Positions 24,169 to 33,198 of a stretch of 57,006 bases of DNA are shown here, one piece after another. The stretch is from assembly GCA_019310975.1 (NCBI GenBank), contig JAFDDH010000004.1:1-57006 (forward strand), written 5' to 3'. Source of the stretch: Deltaproteobacteria bacterium. GTDB lineage: Bacteria; Myxococcota_A; UBA9160; UBA4427. The notes under the pieces are model-generated. The model had not been told where the DNA came from, made no database searches, and worked only from the letters and a program-made list of their open reading frames with translations. Position 1 is the first letter of the stretch. Each line of letters begins with the position of its first letter. The position numbers were made by a program, and so were the translations under genes.

Positions 24169-26106
24169 TTAGGGACGCGGTGGGAGAGTGGCACACCGGC
24201 CTTGGAGCTGGCTCCGACCGTCCACCTCACCAGCTCGCAGCCTCAGACCTCGGTACCGGTTGATGGCGGCGGCGATCTCGAAGCGACGCGGTCGCGCGAA
24301 GGCGCCGGGGTGGCGCCCGTCGGCGCGCTCGCGCGCGTAGGGGTCCAGCGCGTCGAGGCCCTCCTCATCGAGCAGCGCCTCGAGCTGGTCGAGCACGTCG
24401 GCAAGCGTCGGCGCCGATGCGCGCACGCCCTTGCTCGTCCCGCCCATGAAGTGATCGCTGGCCAGGTGGATCGCCATCGCGACCGCCCGGGTCTGGCTGG
24501 TGTCGAGCAGCTGGCTCAGGTTGCGAAGATCGAGTGTCTGTTCGCCGTAGAGGACTAGATCGCGGCTCTTGATGGTGATCTTGACGTCACGCCTTCCGCG
24601 CGAGGGGTCGAAGCTGTCCGCCACCGGCACACGCCCCCTCACTGGCTGCATGGGTCCGCGCGGCTCCGGAGTACGTCCGCTCGGGTGATCCGCCGCGATG
24701 CGCCGGGCTTCCTCGCTGACATCGAGCGCCGCGTAGTCACGCATCATCACCACGTGGTCGGCGATATCGAAGTAGTCCCCGCAGCCGCCCATCACGAGCA
24801 CCGTCGAGACGCCGAAGCGATCGTAGATCTCGCGCACGCGGTCCACGAAGGGAGTGATGGGCTCGTGCTCCTTGTCGACGAGTCTCTGCATGCGGGCGTC
24901 GCGTAGCATGAAGTTCGTCGCTGAGGTGTCCTCGTCGAGGAGCAACCCAGTAGCGCCGGCCTCGATGGCCTCGATGATATTGGCGGCTTGGCTCGTCGAG
25001 CCGCTGGCGTCCGGGGTCGAGAAGCAGTGTGGCCGCTTTGGCGTGGCCTCCGCGCCCAGGCCGGGTGGGGGCGGCAGAGCGTCGATGAAGGCATGGATGT
25101 CGACGCCGGTGATGGCGCGCCCGTCCTCGGCGCGGATCTTGACGAGATCGGCCGAGGCGACCACATATTCGCGCCCGTCACCGGGAATGTGGGGATACAC
25201 GCAGCACTCGAGCGCGCGCAGCAGCGTGGACTTGCCGTGGTAGCCGCCGCCCACGATGAGTGTCACGCCCTTGCGGATTCCCATTCCAACGATCTGGCTG
25301 CGCCCGTCCTCCAGTCTGTTTGGGACGTCGATCTCGACCCGCGCCGACCGGGGTGATTCGAAGCGGCGAGCCTCGGCGGGCCGCATCGGGCGTTCGCTCT
25401 CGCCACTCTCGCGCGGCAGGATTGCGCCGTCGGCCACGAAGGCGACGAGCCCGAGGGCGTCGAGGCGATCACGCATATGCGCCTGGTTCTCGACGCACTC
25501 GACGAAGCCGCGCAGAGCCTCGCCGTCGAGCTGCTCGTAGTAGAGCGCCCGCTTGGCAATCTCGGGTAGCCGCAACCCGAGCAACTGCTCGGCCTCGAAG
25601 CCGAGGACGCGACGCCCGGCCGCTGGGAGCCCGACCTCGATGCGCGCCTCGATCCAGTCGGGGCCCAGCACCACGGCGGTGCGTTCGAGCACCTCCTGGC
25701 CTCCGGAGTCCACGAAGACCAGGCCACTCTTGCCACTCCCACTGCCACTGCCGTCGGTCGCGGCGCGGCGCCCGCGTCGGGATCGTGCATGCTCCCTTGA
25801 CCCACCGCGTTCGGTCTCGTACATGCTCTGGGTCGCGCCGATCGCATCCTGCACACGCCGCGCCAGGAAGTCAGCCAGGGCGATTCGGCGCACACGCCCG
25901 CCATAGAGCTCCGCGGGTATCGCGGCACGATCGCTTGGCACGCGCAGGCGCAGCTTGGAGGGCGCAGCGAAGGGATCCCCCTGAACGTGGTCGACGAAGA
26001 GCGTGCAGTGGTCGAGCTCGAAGTGGCCACGGATGTCGGCATACGTCTTGTAGCCACGGCCATCGATGCGCTCGAGGATTTGTTTCAGATCGGAGGCGCT
26101 GGGCAA
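24169..26106 (-). CDS. ABC-class ATPase (predicted ATPase of the ABC class, COG3044 type)
   Basis: A protein of about 645 residues. It has an ABC_ATPase-type nucleotide domain: P-loop [16 protein letters not shown], then GREYVVASADLVKIRAEDGR, signature-like STSQAANIIEAIEAGATGLL, Walker B LLLDEDTSATNFMLRD, and a switch region VLVMGGCGDYFDIADHV. There is no transmembrane part. The function of this family is not established. A Gly/Ser/Arg-rich insert sits near residues 135-155. The TTG at 26106 is chosen because GGAG lies 7 nt upstream and the family sequence (LPSASDLKQILERIDGRGYKTY) starts there; no ATG or GTG fits. A redoxin gene is divergent 234 bp away, and a hydrolase follows. Confidence 0.85.
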   Translation of the reverse strand: MPSASDLKQILERIDGRGYKTYADIRGHFELDHCTLFVDHVQGDPFAAPSKLRLRVPSDRAAIPAELYGGRVRRIALADFLARRVQDAIGATQSMYETERGGSREHARSRRGRRAATDGSGSGSGKSGLVFVDSGGQEVLERTAVVLGPDWIEARIEVGLPAAGRRVLGFEAEQLLGLRLPEIAKRALYYEQLDGEALRGFVECVENQAHMRDRLDALGLVAFVADGAILPRESGESERPMRPAEARRFESPRSARVEIDVPNRLEDGRSQIVGMGIRKGVTLIVGGGYHGKSTLLRALECCVYPHIPGDGREYVVASADLVKIRAEDGRAITGVDIHAFIDALPPPPGLGAEATPKRPHCFSTPDASGSTSQAANIIEAIEAGATGLLLDEDTSATNFMLRDARMQRLVDKEHEPITPFVDRVREIYDRFGVSTVLVMGGCGDYFDIADHVVMMRDYAALDVSEEARRIAADHPSGRTPEPRGPMQPVRGRVPVADSFDPSRGRRDVKITIKSRDLVLYGEQTLDLRNLSQLLDTSQTRAVAMAIHLASDHFMGGTSKGVRASAPTLADVLDQLEALLDEEGLDALDPYARERADGRHPGAFARPRRFEIAAAINRYRGLRLRAGEVDGRSQLQGRCATLPPRP

Positions 26107-26225
26107 GTCGAGGCTCCAGACTGGGAAATTCGGTATCAGCGTACCAAAGGGCTGCTCTGCGCGGCCGCTGCGATCCACGAGCAGGAAGAGTTGTCGCCCT
26201 CGTCGAAGTTCGAGCCGTCGCCCCT

Positions 26226-26260
26226 GGGCTCGCCCGGGCTCGCCCGGACGCGGTCGTCCG
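26226..26260. promoter_or_regulatory. 10-bp duplication and palindrome in the ATPase-redoxin divergent region
   Basis: GGGCTCGCCC is repeated at 26226-26235 and 26236-26245, followed by the palindrome CGGACGCGGTCGTCCG (26245-26260). Both lie about 80-115 bp before the redoxin ATG and upstream of the ATPase start, so they could serve either gene. Confidence 0.4.
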
Positions 26261-26340
26261 CGGCATGGCGGAGCGCATCCCGCTAGGATCTTGCTTCTAC
26301 GCGCCCATGTTCGTGACCGATCCGTGAAGGGGATGGGAAG

Positions 26341-26871
26341 ATGGACCGCATTCCCAACGCCAGTCTCGATCGCAGCGTCAGCGGCGTGAATCTGATGCCT
26401 GGCTCTCTGCGCGACCAGCTCGGCACGAGCGAAACCCTGCTGGTCTTCCTGCGCTACTTCGGCTGCATCTTCTGCCGCGAGATGGTGGCCGACGTGCGTG
26501 CGGCCGCCGAGTCGAGCGTCGACTACCCGAATGTGCTCTTCTTCTTTCAGGGCAGCCCGACGGAGGGCCGAGCATTTCTGCGACGCTATTGGCCGCAGGC
26601 GCGCGCCATCGCCGATGACGATCATGCCTTCTACGAAGACTTCGGGGTGGAGCGCGGACGGCTACTGCAGGTGGTGGGGCCGAGCGCGCTCATCGCCACG
26701 CGACGTGCGAAGGCCAAGGGTCACGACTTTGGCGAGCGCAGCGGCGACGCCTGGCGCATGCCAGGACTCTTTCTGGTGCGCGGCCACGACGTTCTGTGGC
26801 AGCACCGATTCTCCCACCAGGCCGATCATCCCGAGTTTGCGGCCATCCCGCACCTGGCGCAGATCGCGTAG
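26341..26871 (+). CDS. thioredoxin-fold redoxin (SelL/PRXL2-like) with CxxC
   Basis: A 176-residue protein with a thioredoxin-like fold. LLVFLRYFGCIFCRE holds the CxxC pair after the first strand, in the position of the peroxidatic cysteine of AhpC/TSA relatives. The C-terminal half contains MPGLFLVRGHDVLWQHRFSH, similar to SelL and PRXL2 redoxins. These are presumed thiol-disulfide oxidoreductases or peroxiredoxin relatives. The ATG at 26341 has GGGGATGGGAAG before it. Its only close neighbour is the divergent ABC-class ATPase. Confidence 0.82.
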   Translation: MDRIPNASLDRSVSGVNLMPGSLRDQLGTSETLLVFLRYFGCIFCREMVADVRAAAESSVDYPNVLFFFQGSPTEGRAFLRRYWPQARAIADDDHAFYEDFGVERGRLLQVVGPSALIATRRAKAKGHDFGERSGDAWRMPGLFLVRGHDVLWQHRFSHQADHPEFAAIPHLAQIA

Positions 26872-26932
26872 GCGCTCCGCGCGGCCCCTGCCCACGTGGG
26901 TCTCGGCTCCGCCCCCGCCATGCCGGCGCGAT

Positions 26933-26974
26933 CATGACCGATCAGCCATGACCGATCAGCCATGACCGGTCAGC
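26933..26974. repeat. 14-bp tandem repeat, 3 copies, each containing a TGACCG palindrome
   Basis: CATGACCGATCAGC occurs twice and CATGACCGGTCAGC once, head to tail, in the convergent gap between the redoxin and radical SAM genes. The third unit contains the perfect palindrome TGACCGGTCA; the other two differ at one base. The half-site TGACCG is the same as in the palindrome at 19399-19414. Confidence 0.85.
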
Positions 26975-27041
26975 TCAGTGGCTCGCGACACGTACGCGGC
27001 TGAGGTCGTGAGCCGCCACGCCGACTCCAGCTCGGCGGCGT

Positions 27042-28136
27042 CTACTCAAAGAGCTCCAGCTGCGGCTTGGCCGGTCGGCGAAAGGCCTCGGTCGAGAGGG
27101 CCCGGCGCTCACCGTCGAGGCCCGCGCGGCGTGCCGAGATGCGGAAGAGCTGGTCGATCTGCTGGGCATAGATCCCCTCTCCTCCCATTCTGGAGCCGAA
27201 ACGCGGATCATTCAGCCGCCCGCCGCGAAGCTCGCGGATGCGCGCCAGAACCTTGCGCGAGCGTGCGGGATAGTGACGCTTTAGCCAGTCGTCGAAGAGC
27301 GGCGCGACGCCGTGGGGCAGGCGCAGCAAGAGGAAGCCGGCACGACGCGCTCCGGCGGCGGCCGCCGCCTCGAGGATCTTCGGGATCTCGTGGTCGGTCA
27401 GCCCGGGAATCACGGGAGCGACCATGACACCGACCGGGACGCGTGCGTGCGCGAGCCGCTCGATCGTGCGCAGCCGCTGCGCGGGCGAGGATGTGCGGGG
27501 CTCCATGACGCGGTGTAGCGCGGGGTCGAGCGTCGTGACCGAGACGTGGACGGATACGGCGCGATGGCCGGCGAGCTGCTCGAGTAGATCGATGTCGCGC
27601 GTGACCAGCGCGTTCTTGGTCACGATGCCGACGGGATTGCGAAACTCGAGCAGCACCTCGAGGCAGCGCCGCGTGAGCCGCGTGTTGCGCTCGATCGGCT
27701 GATAGGGATCGGTCACGCCCGATAGGCCGAGTAGCTGCGGCTTCCAGCGCGGCGAGGCCAGCTCGCGTCGCAACAGCTCGGGCGCGTCCTGCTTGACCAG
27801 AATGCGCGTCTCGAAATCGAGCCCGGCCGAGAAGCCCAGGTATTCGTGGGTCGGTCGTGCATAGCAGTAGATGCAGCCGTGCTCGCAGCCCCTGTATGGG
27901 TTGATGCTGACACCGAAGGGGACGTCGGGACTGTCATTGCGGGCCAGGATCCTCCGCGACGGGTCGCGCAGGTACTGGGTCCTCTCGGCGCGCGCGGCAT
28001 CGTCCGGATCGTCCGGGTGCCAGCCCGTCTCGTCATCGGGCTCGACATCGTAGTGCAGAGGCTCGAAGCGATTGGCCGGGTTCTCGGATGTGCCGCGGCC
28101 CCGAATGGTCTCGGTCGGACGCGGATGCGAGGTCAT
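27042..28136 (-). CDS. PA0069-family radical SAM protein
   Basis: A 364-residue radical SAM enzyme. The cluster motif is GCEHGCIYCYARP with Cys84, Cys88 and Cys91 in C-x3-C-x2-C spacing, reached after INPYRG. This block and the downstream LGLSGVTDPYQPIER and VSVHVSVTTLDPALHRVMEP are characteristic of the PA0069/Rv2578c family, relatives of spore photoproduct lyase with unknown function. The ATG at 28136 puts MTSHPRPTETIRGRG before the conserved NPANRFE, like other family members; 28163 and 28196 are also open. The 19-bp repeat array lies in its upstream region. Confidence 0.87.
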   Translation of the reverse strand: MTSHPRPTETIRGRGTSENPANRFEPLHYDVEPDDETGWHPDDPDDAARAERTQYLRDPSRRILARNDSPDVPFGVSINPYRGCEHGCIYCYARPTHEYLGFSAGLDFETRILVKQDAPELLRRELASPRWKPQLLGLSGVTDPYQPIERNTRLTRRCLEVLLEFRNPVGIVTKNALVTRDIDLLEQLAGHRAVSVHVSVTTLDPALHRVMEPRTSSPAQRLRTIERLAHARVPVGVMVAPVIPGLTDHEIPKILEAAAAAGARRAGFLLLRLPHGVAPLFDDWLKRHYPARSRKVLARIRELRGGRLNDPRFGSRMGGEGIYAQQIDQLFRISARRAGLDGERRALSTEAFRRPAKPQLELFE

Positions 28137-28225
28137 GAGCCGATTCGGCGGACGGCGAGACATGAGGCGAAAGTAAAACGAAAGTCTTACCTTCATGCAA
28201 CTCGTCGGAGGTCAGGACCCGGCTC

Positions 28226-28320
28226 AGAGCCCTCAGCCCTTCAGGGAGCCCTCAGCCCTTCATGGAGCCCTCAGCCCTTCAAGGAGCCTTCAGCCCTTCA
28301 AGGAGCCTTCAGCCCTTCAG
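28226..28320. repeat. 19-bp tandem repeat, 5 copies, seeded by the end of the aminopeptidase gene
   Basis: Five head-to-tail units follow GGAGCCCTCAGCCCTTCAN, with a C/T change separating the first three from the last two. The first unit (28226-28244) has A at its first base. The unit at 28302-28320 contains the last codons and TGA stop of the aminopeptidase gene (minus strand CTG-AAG-GGC-TGA). The other four copies recreate this gene end downstream of the real stop. Confidence 0.92.
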
Positions 28321-31083
28321 ATAGTCCGAGAGATCGTCCCCCGCCCGGCCACGGAATCCCCGGTACCAGTCGAAGCGCTCCAGCGCCTGGCGCAGCGCAC
28401 GATCGGAAGCCGGCATCGGATTCTTGCGGAAGAAGGCCGCCACCTCGCGTCGGTATGCGGGCGTGCCGAGCGCCGGGGTGGCCGCAATCAGACGGCCGCC
28501 GAGCTGCGGCGCGATCAGCTTGCGCAGGCGGCTCCATCGGCGCTGAATGAAGAGCCAGGTGGGAACTCGTGCCGCGCGATTGGCAAAGAGGCGAATCAAC
28601 ACAGAGCCCACGTCCTGCATGGCGATCTCGTCCCCGACGCAGAGCTCGAGGGTACGATCGATCAGATCGGACCGGGTGAAGTCGGCCAATGCGAGCAGGA
28701 AGCGCCGCTCTTCCTGGGGTGTGGGCGCGCTCTTCATTGCGCGGTGGAAGGCGTCGTAGAGCGGCGGGCCGCCGCGCATCGCGGCGATCGACACCACCAC
28801 GTCGGTCAGATTCGGCGCCAGCGAGCCGCGATCTTGCAGGTATTGCAGACAACGCAGCGAGGCCTCGTCGAGCACGCTCGATGCATGCCCGACCAGCCCG
28901 ACGATGCTCAGGATTTCGGCGCGGCGCAGGCGCGTGTGGGCATCCTCGCCGGGCGCGGGATGCCAGCCCAACGCATCGACCTGTCCACCGAAATACACCT
29001 CCACCCAGGCGCGCAGCTTGGGCTCGCTCGCAGGCGTGACGTCTGGAGCAAGCTGGCGGCTGAGCCATCGGAGCGGCACGCCGACCGCGGCCAACACGTC
29101 CGGGTCGTGCTCGGCGCCGAGCCTCGCGCAAAGATCGAGCACGCTGGCCATCGTTGCGTGACCCGAGCGAACCAGGGCCCATTGATGATCGACCAGGCCC
29201 TGGCGCTCCATCGGAGTCAGCTGATCGATGTCGTCCAGCAGGTCGCAGAAGATGTCGGGTGCATGGTCGGGCCGGTAGAAGCCGCCCTCATCGGCGTTGC
29301 CATAGATGAAGGTGATGTTCGAGCCCTGGGCCGGGATCTGTTGCCGCGCGCTGGTCAGCAAGTGCCGGGCGAGTCGTGTCTCACCCGCTACGCCCGTGCC
29401 GATGCGCCCAACCATCGGAATCGGCCAGCGCGCTGGCTTGCCGGACACCTTCTTGGTGCTCTTCGCGTGGAGCCACAGGCGTTGCTGGCGCAGCTCGACG
29501 ACGCCGAGCCCGTCGCGCTCGGCGCGGCGGATCGATACGACGGGATGCCCCTCCTGCTCGAGCCAGGGCCGAACGATCGACTCGACGTTCTGTCCCGAGA
29601 CCTCAGAGAGCGCGTTCCAGAGATCTGCTGCGATGGCGTTCGACTCGCGATGCCTGCGGATGTAGAGGCGTACACCGCTGCGGAAGGTCTCCGCGCCGAG
29701 GAAGCGCTCCACCATGCGGATCACGGCTGCGCCCTTCTCGTATGTGATCAGATCGAAGTTCTGAGTCGCCTCTGCGGCGCTCTTCACGGGTGTGTAGATG
29801 GAGTGGGTGTTCGACAGTGCGTCGGCGTCGAGAGCAGCGGCCCGCCTGTGCCCGAAGAGCTGCCAGATCCTCCACTCGGGGCGCCACGGGTCCAGGATCG
29901 TAAACGCCATCCACGTCGCGAACGCCTCGTTGAGCCAGAGATCATCCCACCAAGCCATGGTGACGAGATCGCCATACCACATATGGGCCAGTTCGTGGCA
30001 GATCACCTCGGCCACGCGCTTCTGCTCGGCGAGCGTCGCCATGCTGGGATCGAGCAGGAGCAATGTCTCGCGGAAGAACACGGCGCCGGGGTTCTCCATT
30101 GCGCCAAACTCGAAGTCCGGAACGGCTACGAGATCCAATTTGTCGTAGGGATAGGGGAGGTCGAACCAGCGCTCGAGGCGCGTCAGGCTCTCGCGGGCCA
30201 CGCCCAGGGCGAATTTCGCCATGCCCTCGTGTCCCGGTACGTGCCAGACGCGGATCGGCGTCTGGCCGCACATCACCGCTTCGGATGCCTCGATGGGTCC
30301 GACCGCCAAGGCCAGCAGATAGGTCGAGAGGAGCGGTGTGGTGGCGAAGTGGACCGTCTTGCGGCCGTCGTTGTGGAGATCCTCTGCCTCGATGCGGCTA
30401 TTCGAAAGCACGGCGTTGTCCCGCCCCGTGGTGACGGCGAGGCGAAATCGTGTCTTCAGGGACGGTTCATCGAAACATGGCACGAAGCGGCGCGCGTGGG
30501 TTGGGGCGAGCTGGCTGAAGGCGAATTTGCGGTCCGCCGCCTGCGCGCCATAGAGGCCGCAGAGGTCGCCGCGCAGACGCGCCGAGAATGCGATCTCGAG
30601 CCGCGAATGGCCGGCGGGCAATATCTTCTCGAAGTGCAGCGAGATCGTTTCGCGCTCCGGATGATATTCGACGCGGGCGCGTCGCCGCTCGCCCGCGACC
30701 CGCGCGAAGGCGCGTCCAATACGCAGATCCGCGGCATGCAGCTCCACCGATTTCCGCCCTCGTCCGAGCTGCAGCGTGATGCCGATGTCGCCCGCATAGC
30801 GATCGGAAAGGCTGGGATCCAGGTCGAGGTGGATATCCATCGAGATCGGTCGCACGTCCGTGGGCAGCCGAAACGCGCGTTCGGCCGCAGTGGCGGGCCT
30901 GCGTGCGGCCTTCTTGCGGGATGTCCTCTTGGGCAATCGCTTCCGCGACTTCGCCTGCTTGGCGGAAGCCCTTTTGTGAGCCGCTTTTTTTCGCGCCCCC
31001 TGCTTGCGCCGCGTCGTACCCAGGCCGGTCTGCTTTGCGGCCTTCCTCGAGCTCTTTTTTCGTGCGCGTGTGCGTGCAGCCAA
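28309..31083 (-). CDS. M1-family metalloaminopeptidase with basic N-terminal tail
   Basis: A 924-residue zinc aminopeptidase. GAMEN (327-331) binds the free N-terminus, HELAH (363-367) and Glu386 in NEAFA bind zinc, and Tyr in ITYEKGA is the transition-state tyrosine. The C-terminal ERAP1-like helical domain is present, so the catalytic protein is complete. Before it lie about 66 residues made almost only of Lys, Arg, Ala, Ser and Thr (RKKAAHKRASAKQAKSRKRL and similar), like histone H1 or AlgP tails; this is not a signal peptide. The TTG at 31083 is supported by AGGGGGC upstream, and no ATG precedes the enzyme domain in frame. The stop codon is part of a 19-bp repeat. Confidence 0.92.
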   Translation of the reverse strand: MAARTRARKKSSRKAAKQTGLGTTRRKQGARKKAAHKRASAKQAKSRKRLPKRTSRKKAARRPATAAERAFRLPTDVRPISMDIHLDLDPSLSDRYAGDIGITLQLGRGRKSVELHAADLRIGRAFARVAGERRRARVEYHPERETISLHFEKILPAGHSRLEIAFSARLRGDLCGLYGAQAADRKFAFSQLAPTHARRFVPCFDEPSLKTRFRLAVTTGRDNAVLSNSRIEAEDLHNDGRKTVHFATTPLLSTYLLALAVGPIEASEAVMCGQTPIRVWHVPGHEGMAKFALGVARESLTRLERWFDLPYPYDKLDLVAVPDFEFGAMENPGAVFFRETLLLLDPSMATLAEQKRVAEVICHELAHMWYGDLVTMAWWDDLWLNEAFATWMAFTILDPWRPEWRIWQLFGHRRAAALDADALSNTHSIYTPVKSAAEATQNFDLITYEKGAAVIRMVERFLGAETFRSGVRLYIRRHRESNAIAADLWNALSEVSGQNVESIVRPWLEQEGHPVVSIRRAERDGLGVVELRQQRLWLHAKSTKKVSGKPARWPIPMVGRIGTGVAGETRLARHLLTSARQQIPAQGSNITFIYGNADEGGFYRPDHAPDIFCDLLDDIDQLTPMERQGLVDHQWALVRSGHATMASVLDLCARLGAEHDPDVLAAVGVPLRWLSRQLAPDVTPASEPKLRAWVEVYFGGQVDALGWHPAPGEDAHTRLRRAEILSIVGLVGHASSVLDEASLRCLQYLQDRGSLAPNLTDVVVSIAAMRGGPPLYDAFHRAMKSAPTPQEERRFLLALADFTRSDLIDRTLELCVGDEIAMQDVGSVLIRLFANRAARVPTWLFIQRRWSRLRKLIAPQLGGRLIAATPALGTPAYRREVAAFFRKNPMPASDRALRQALERFDWYRGFRGRAGDDLSDYLKG

Positions 31084-31255
31084 TCTGCCCCCTGGCCTCC
31101 ACGGCGTGGCGGTCGGATATCTCGCTCCGCATGCGTCCGGTAGGCGTGTCGGGCGCGTGAGCGAGGTTACAGCCGGATCCCGGGCGGCTCAAGCCTGCCG
31201 GGTGGGCACGCCGAAACGGGGGTGTACGTTCTGCACCGAACGGGGGGATGTGAAA

Positions 31256-32089
31256 ATGGATCCGAACCGATCCGACGCAGCGACCACCTCGGGTGCGCTC
31301 GATTTCGAGCAGGCCGACTTCGGAGGTGCACCGGGTGAGGCGCTCGTCTGCGCACATTGTGGCGTGCCGATCGGCGATGCGTACTACACGCTCGGGGATG
31401 CGGTGCACTGCCCCCGCTGTCACGACGGCGTGCAGGATCAACTCGCCAGGGGCCCGGGCATGCTGGGCTGTCTGCGCGCCTTCGGGTTCGGCGGGGTCGC
31501 GGCGATCGCCGGTGCGGCACTGTGGGCCGGAGTGACGTACGTGACGAACTACGAGATCGGCCTGATCGCAATCGCTGTCGGCTGGCTGGTCGGTGTGGCG
31601 GTGCGCGCGGGCAGCGGGGGGATTGGCGGTGTGCCGTACCAGGTGCTCGCAATCGCGCTCACCTATCTCGCTATCGTGGCGACCGATGTTCCGGAGATCC
31701 TCGATGCCTGGGCGGCCATGCCCGTCGAGGAGCTGATCGGTGAGGACGTGCAGGCCACGGAAAGCCTTGTCGATGTCGATGTCGATAGAGAAGAGTTCGA
31801 GCGGGTCGGCGCCGAACCACGGGTCGAGATCAGCGTGATCACGACGGACGCCGAAGCGGCGGCCGAAACTGGAATTCCCATCGACCAGAAGGGCGAGCTC
31901 GAGATCAACGGCCAAGTGATTGCGGCCGCATTCGCATTGGCACTCGCACTGCCCTTCATGCTGGGCTTCGAGAATGCAATCGGTGTCCTCATCATTGGCA
32001 TCGCGCTCTTCGAGGCCTGGCGCCAGACGCGCCGCGCACGGCTGCAGATCGGCGGGCCCTTCCGCGTCGGGAGCCAGACCGCCGGGTGA
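31256..32089 (+). CDS. zinc-ribbon membrane protein coupled to the M50 protease
   Basis: A 277-residue protein with no family I can name. Cys32-x2-Cys35 and Cys52-x2-Cys55 form a zinc-ribbon or half-LIM-like knuckle (CAHCG...CPRC). Hydrophobic helices follow at about residues 70-91, 98-114 and 119-140. An acidic soluble segment (about 145-215, rich in D, E and V) separates them from C-terminal helices near 216-260. The ATG at 31256 follows GGGGGGATG. The stop overlaps the GTG start of the site-2 protease gene (GTGA), so both are made together. It may present substrate to, be cut by, or form a complex with the protease. Divergent from the aminopeptidase gene. Confidence 0.75.
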   Translation: MDPNRSDAATTSGALDFEQADFGGAPGEALVCAHCGVPIGDAYYTLGDAVHCPRCHDGVQDQLARGPGMLGCLRAFGFGGVAAIAGAALWAGVTYVTNYEIGLIAIAVGWLVGVAVRAGSGGIGGVPYQVLAIALTYLAIVATDVPEILDAWAAMPVEELIGEDVQATESLVDVDVDREEFERVGAEPRVEISVITTDAEAAAETGIPIDQKGELEINGQVIAAAFALALALPFMLGFENAIGVLIIGIALFEAWRQTRRARLQIGGPFRVGSQTAG

Positions 32090-33198
32090 GCGCACTGGCC
32101 AGCGACGCCGCAGAGGCGAATCCACCCACGCTATGCCCTCGCTGTGGCACGCAGGTGGCCGCTCGGCTGCTGCACTGCCCAGCGTGCAGGTGGCTCGTTC
32201 ACGGCGAGGCACTCAGGCAGCTGGCGCTGCACGCCGAGCAATCCGATGCGCGCGGTGACGCCGCCGGCGCGCGCGCGGCCTGGCGGCGCGCCCTCGAGCT
32301 GCTGCCACGCGACTCGGCCCAGCACGCAGAGGTGGCGCGGCGCGTCGATGCGATTGGCCGTCTGATCGAGCAGCAGGGCTTGCCGACGGAGCCGGCCGCT
32401 CGCTTGGGGCGCTCCGCAATCGATTCCGGCGCCGGAGCGGACGAGGCCACGAGTCGATCGTTCGGCGCGCTCGGCGGTGCGGCGGCCGGCATCACTGCGG
32501 TGGGGCTGCTGGTCTGGAAGCTCAAGGCGGTGATCGCCTTTCTGCTCACCAAGGGCAAGCTGCTGCTTCTCGGTCTCACCCAGGGCAGCACCTTCTTTTC
32601 GATGCTGCTCTCGCTGGGCGTCTACTGGACCGTCTTCGGCTGGATGTTCGCGCTGGGTCTCGTGCTCTCGATCTATGTACATGAGATCGGCCACGTCGCG
32701 GCGCTGCGCCGCCTGGGCATCCGCGCCTCCGCACCGATGTTCATCCCCGGCCTCGGCGCCCTCGTGCGGCTGAAGGAATACCCCGCCAGTCCGCGTGAGG
32801 ACGCCCGCGTCGGTCTCGCTGGCCCGATCTGGGGCCTGGGCGCCTCACTTCTCGCCTACGCGGCCTTCCACGCCACCGGCTGGCCGATCCTCGCAGCCAT
32901 CGCCCGGGTCGGCGCCTGGCTGAATCTCTTCAACCTGATTCCTGTCTGGCAACTCGACGGAAGCCGCGGCCTCCGCGCCCTGCCACGCTCCGGGCGCTGG
33001 TTCATCGTCGCCGCCGCCGCCGCCATCGGTCTGGTGATCCAGGAGATGCTCTACCTCCTGATTGCCGCCGCCGCCGCCTTCCAAGCCCTCGCCAAAGACG
33101 CCGCCCCCGAACCCGACGCCCGCACGCTCACCGAGTTCCTCATCCTCTTGACCGGCCTCGGCGCCCTCTGCGCCGTCACCGTCCCCGGCCTCCCCTAA
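32086..33198 (+). CDS. site-2 protease (M50 family) with zinc ribbon and TPR-like segment
   Basis: A 370-residue intramembrane metalloprotease. HEIGH (His199, Glu200, His203) and NLIPVWQLDG (Asp291) are the two zinc-binding motifs of the M50 family. The N-terminus carries CPRC...CPAC (Cys17, 20, 31, 34), a zinc ribbon, followed by an alpha-helical pair resembling one TPR unit (about 40-95). No PDZ domain is seen, unlike RseP. About six hydrophobic helices follow. Start is GTG at 32086 on the previous gene's stop. Alanine-rich stretches at 33009-33020 and 33064-33081 come from runs of GCC codons. It converges on the P450 gene through a long inverted repeat. Confidence 0.88.
   Translation: MSALASDAAEANPPTLCPRCGTQVAARLLHCPACRWLVHGEALRQLALHAEQSDARGDAAGARAAWRRALELLPRDSAQHAEVARRVDAIGRLIEQQGLPTEPAARLGRSAIDSGAGADEATSRSFGALGGAAAGITAVGLLVWKLKAVIAFLLTKGKLLLLGLTQGSTFFSMLLSLGVYWTVFGWMFALGLVLSIYVHEIGHVAALRRLGIRASAPMFIPGLGALVRLKEYPASPREDARVGLAGPIWGLGASLLAYAAFHATGWPILAAIARVGAWLNLFNLIPVWQLDGSRGLRALPRSGRWFIVAAAAAIGLVIQEMLYLLIAAAAAFQALAKDAAPEPDARTLTEFLILLTGLGALCAVTVPGLP

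Noticed and set aside
28226-28320. Possible CRISPR array
   Set aside because: Units are contiguous with no spacers, and no cas genes are present.
28195-31143. Long plus-strand frame opposite the M1 aminopeptidase
   Set aside because: No recognisable domain. The minus strand has GAMEN, HELAH and NEAFA in order.
33006-33084. GCC trinucleotide runs
   Set aside because: They encode Ala stretches in membrane helices of the site-2 protease. This is normal in GC-rich membrane proteins and not a separate repeat element.
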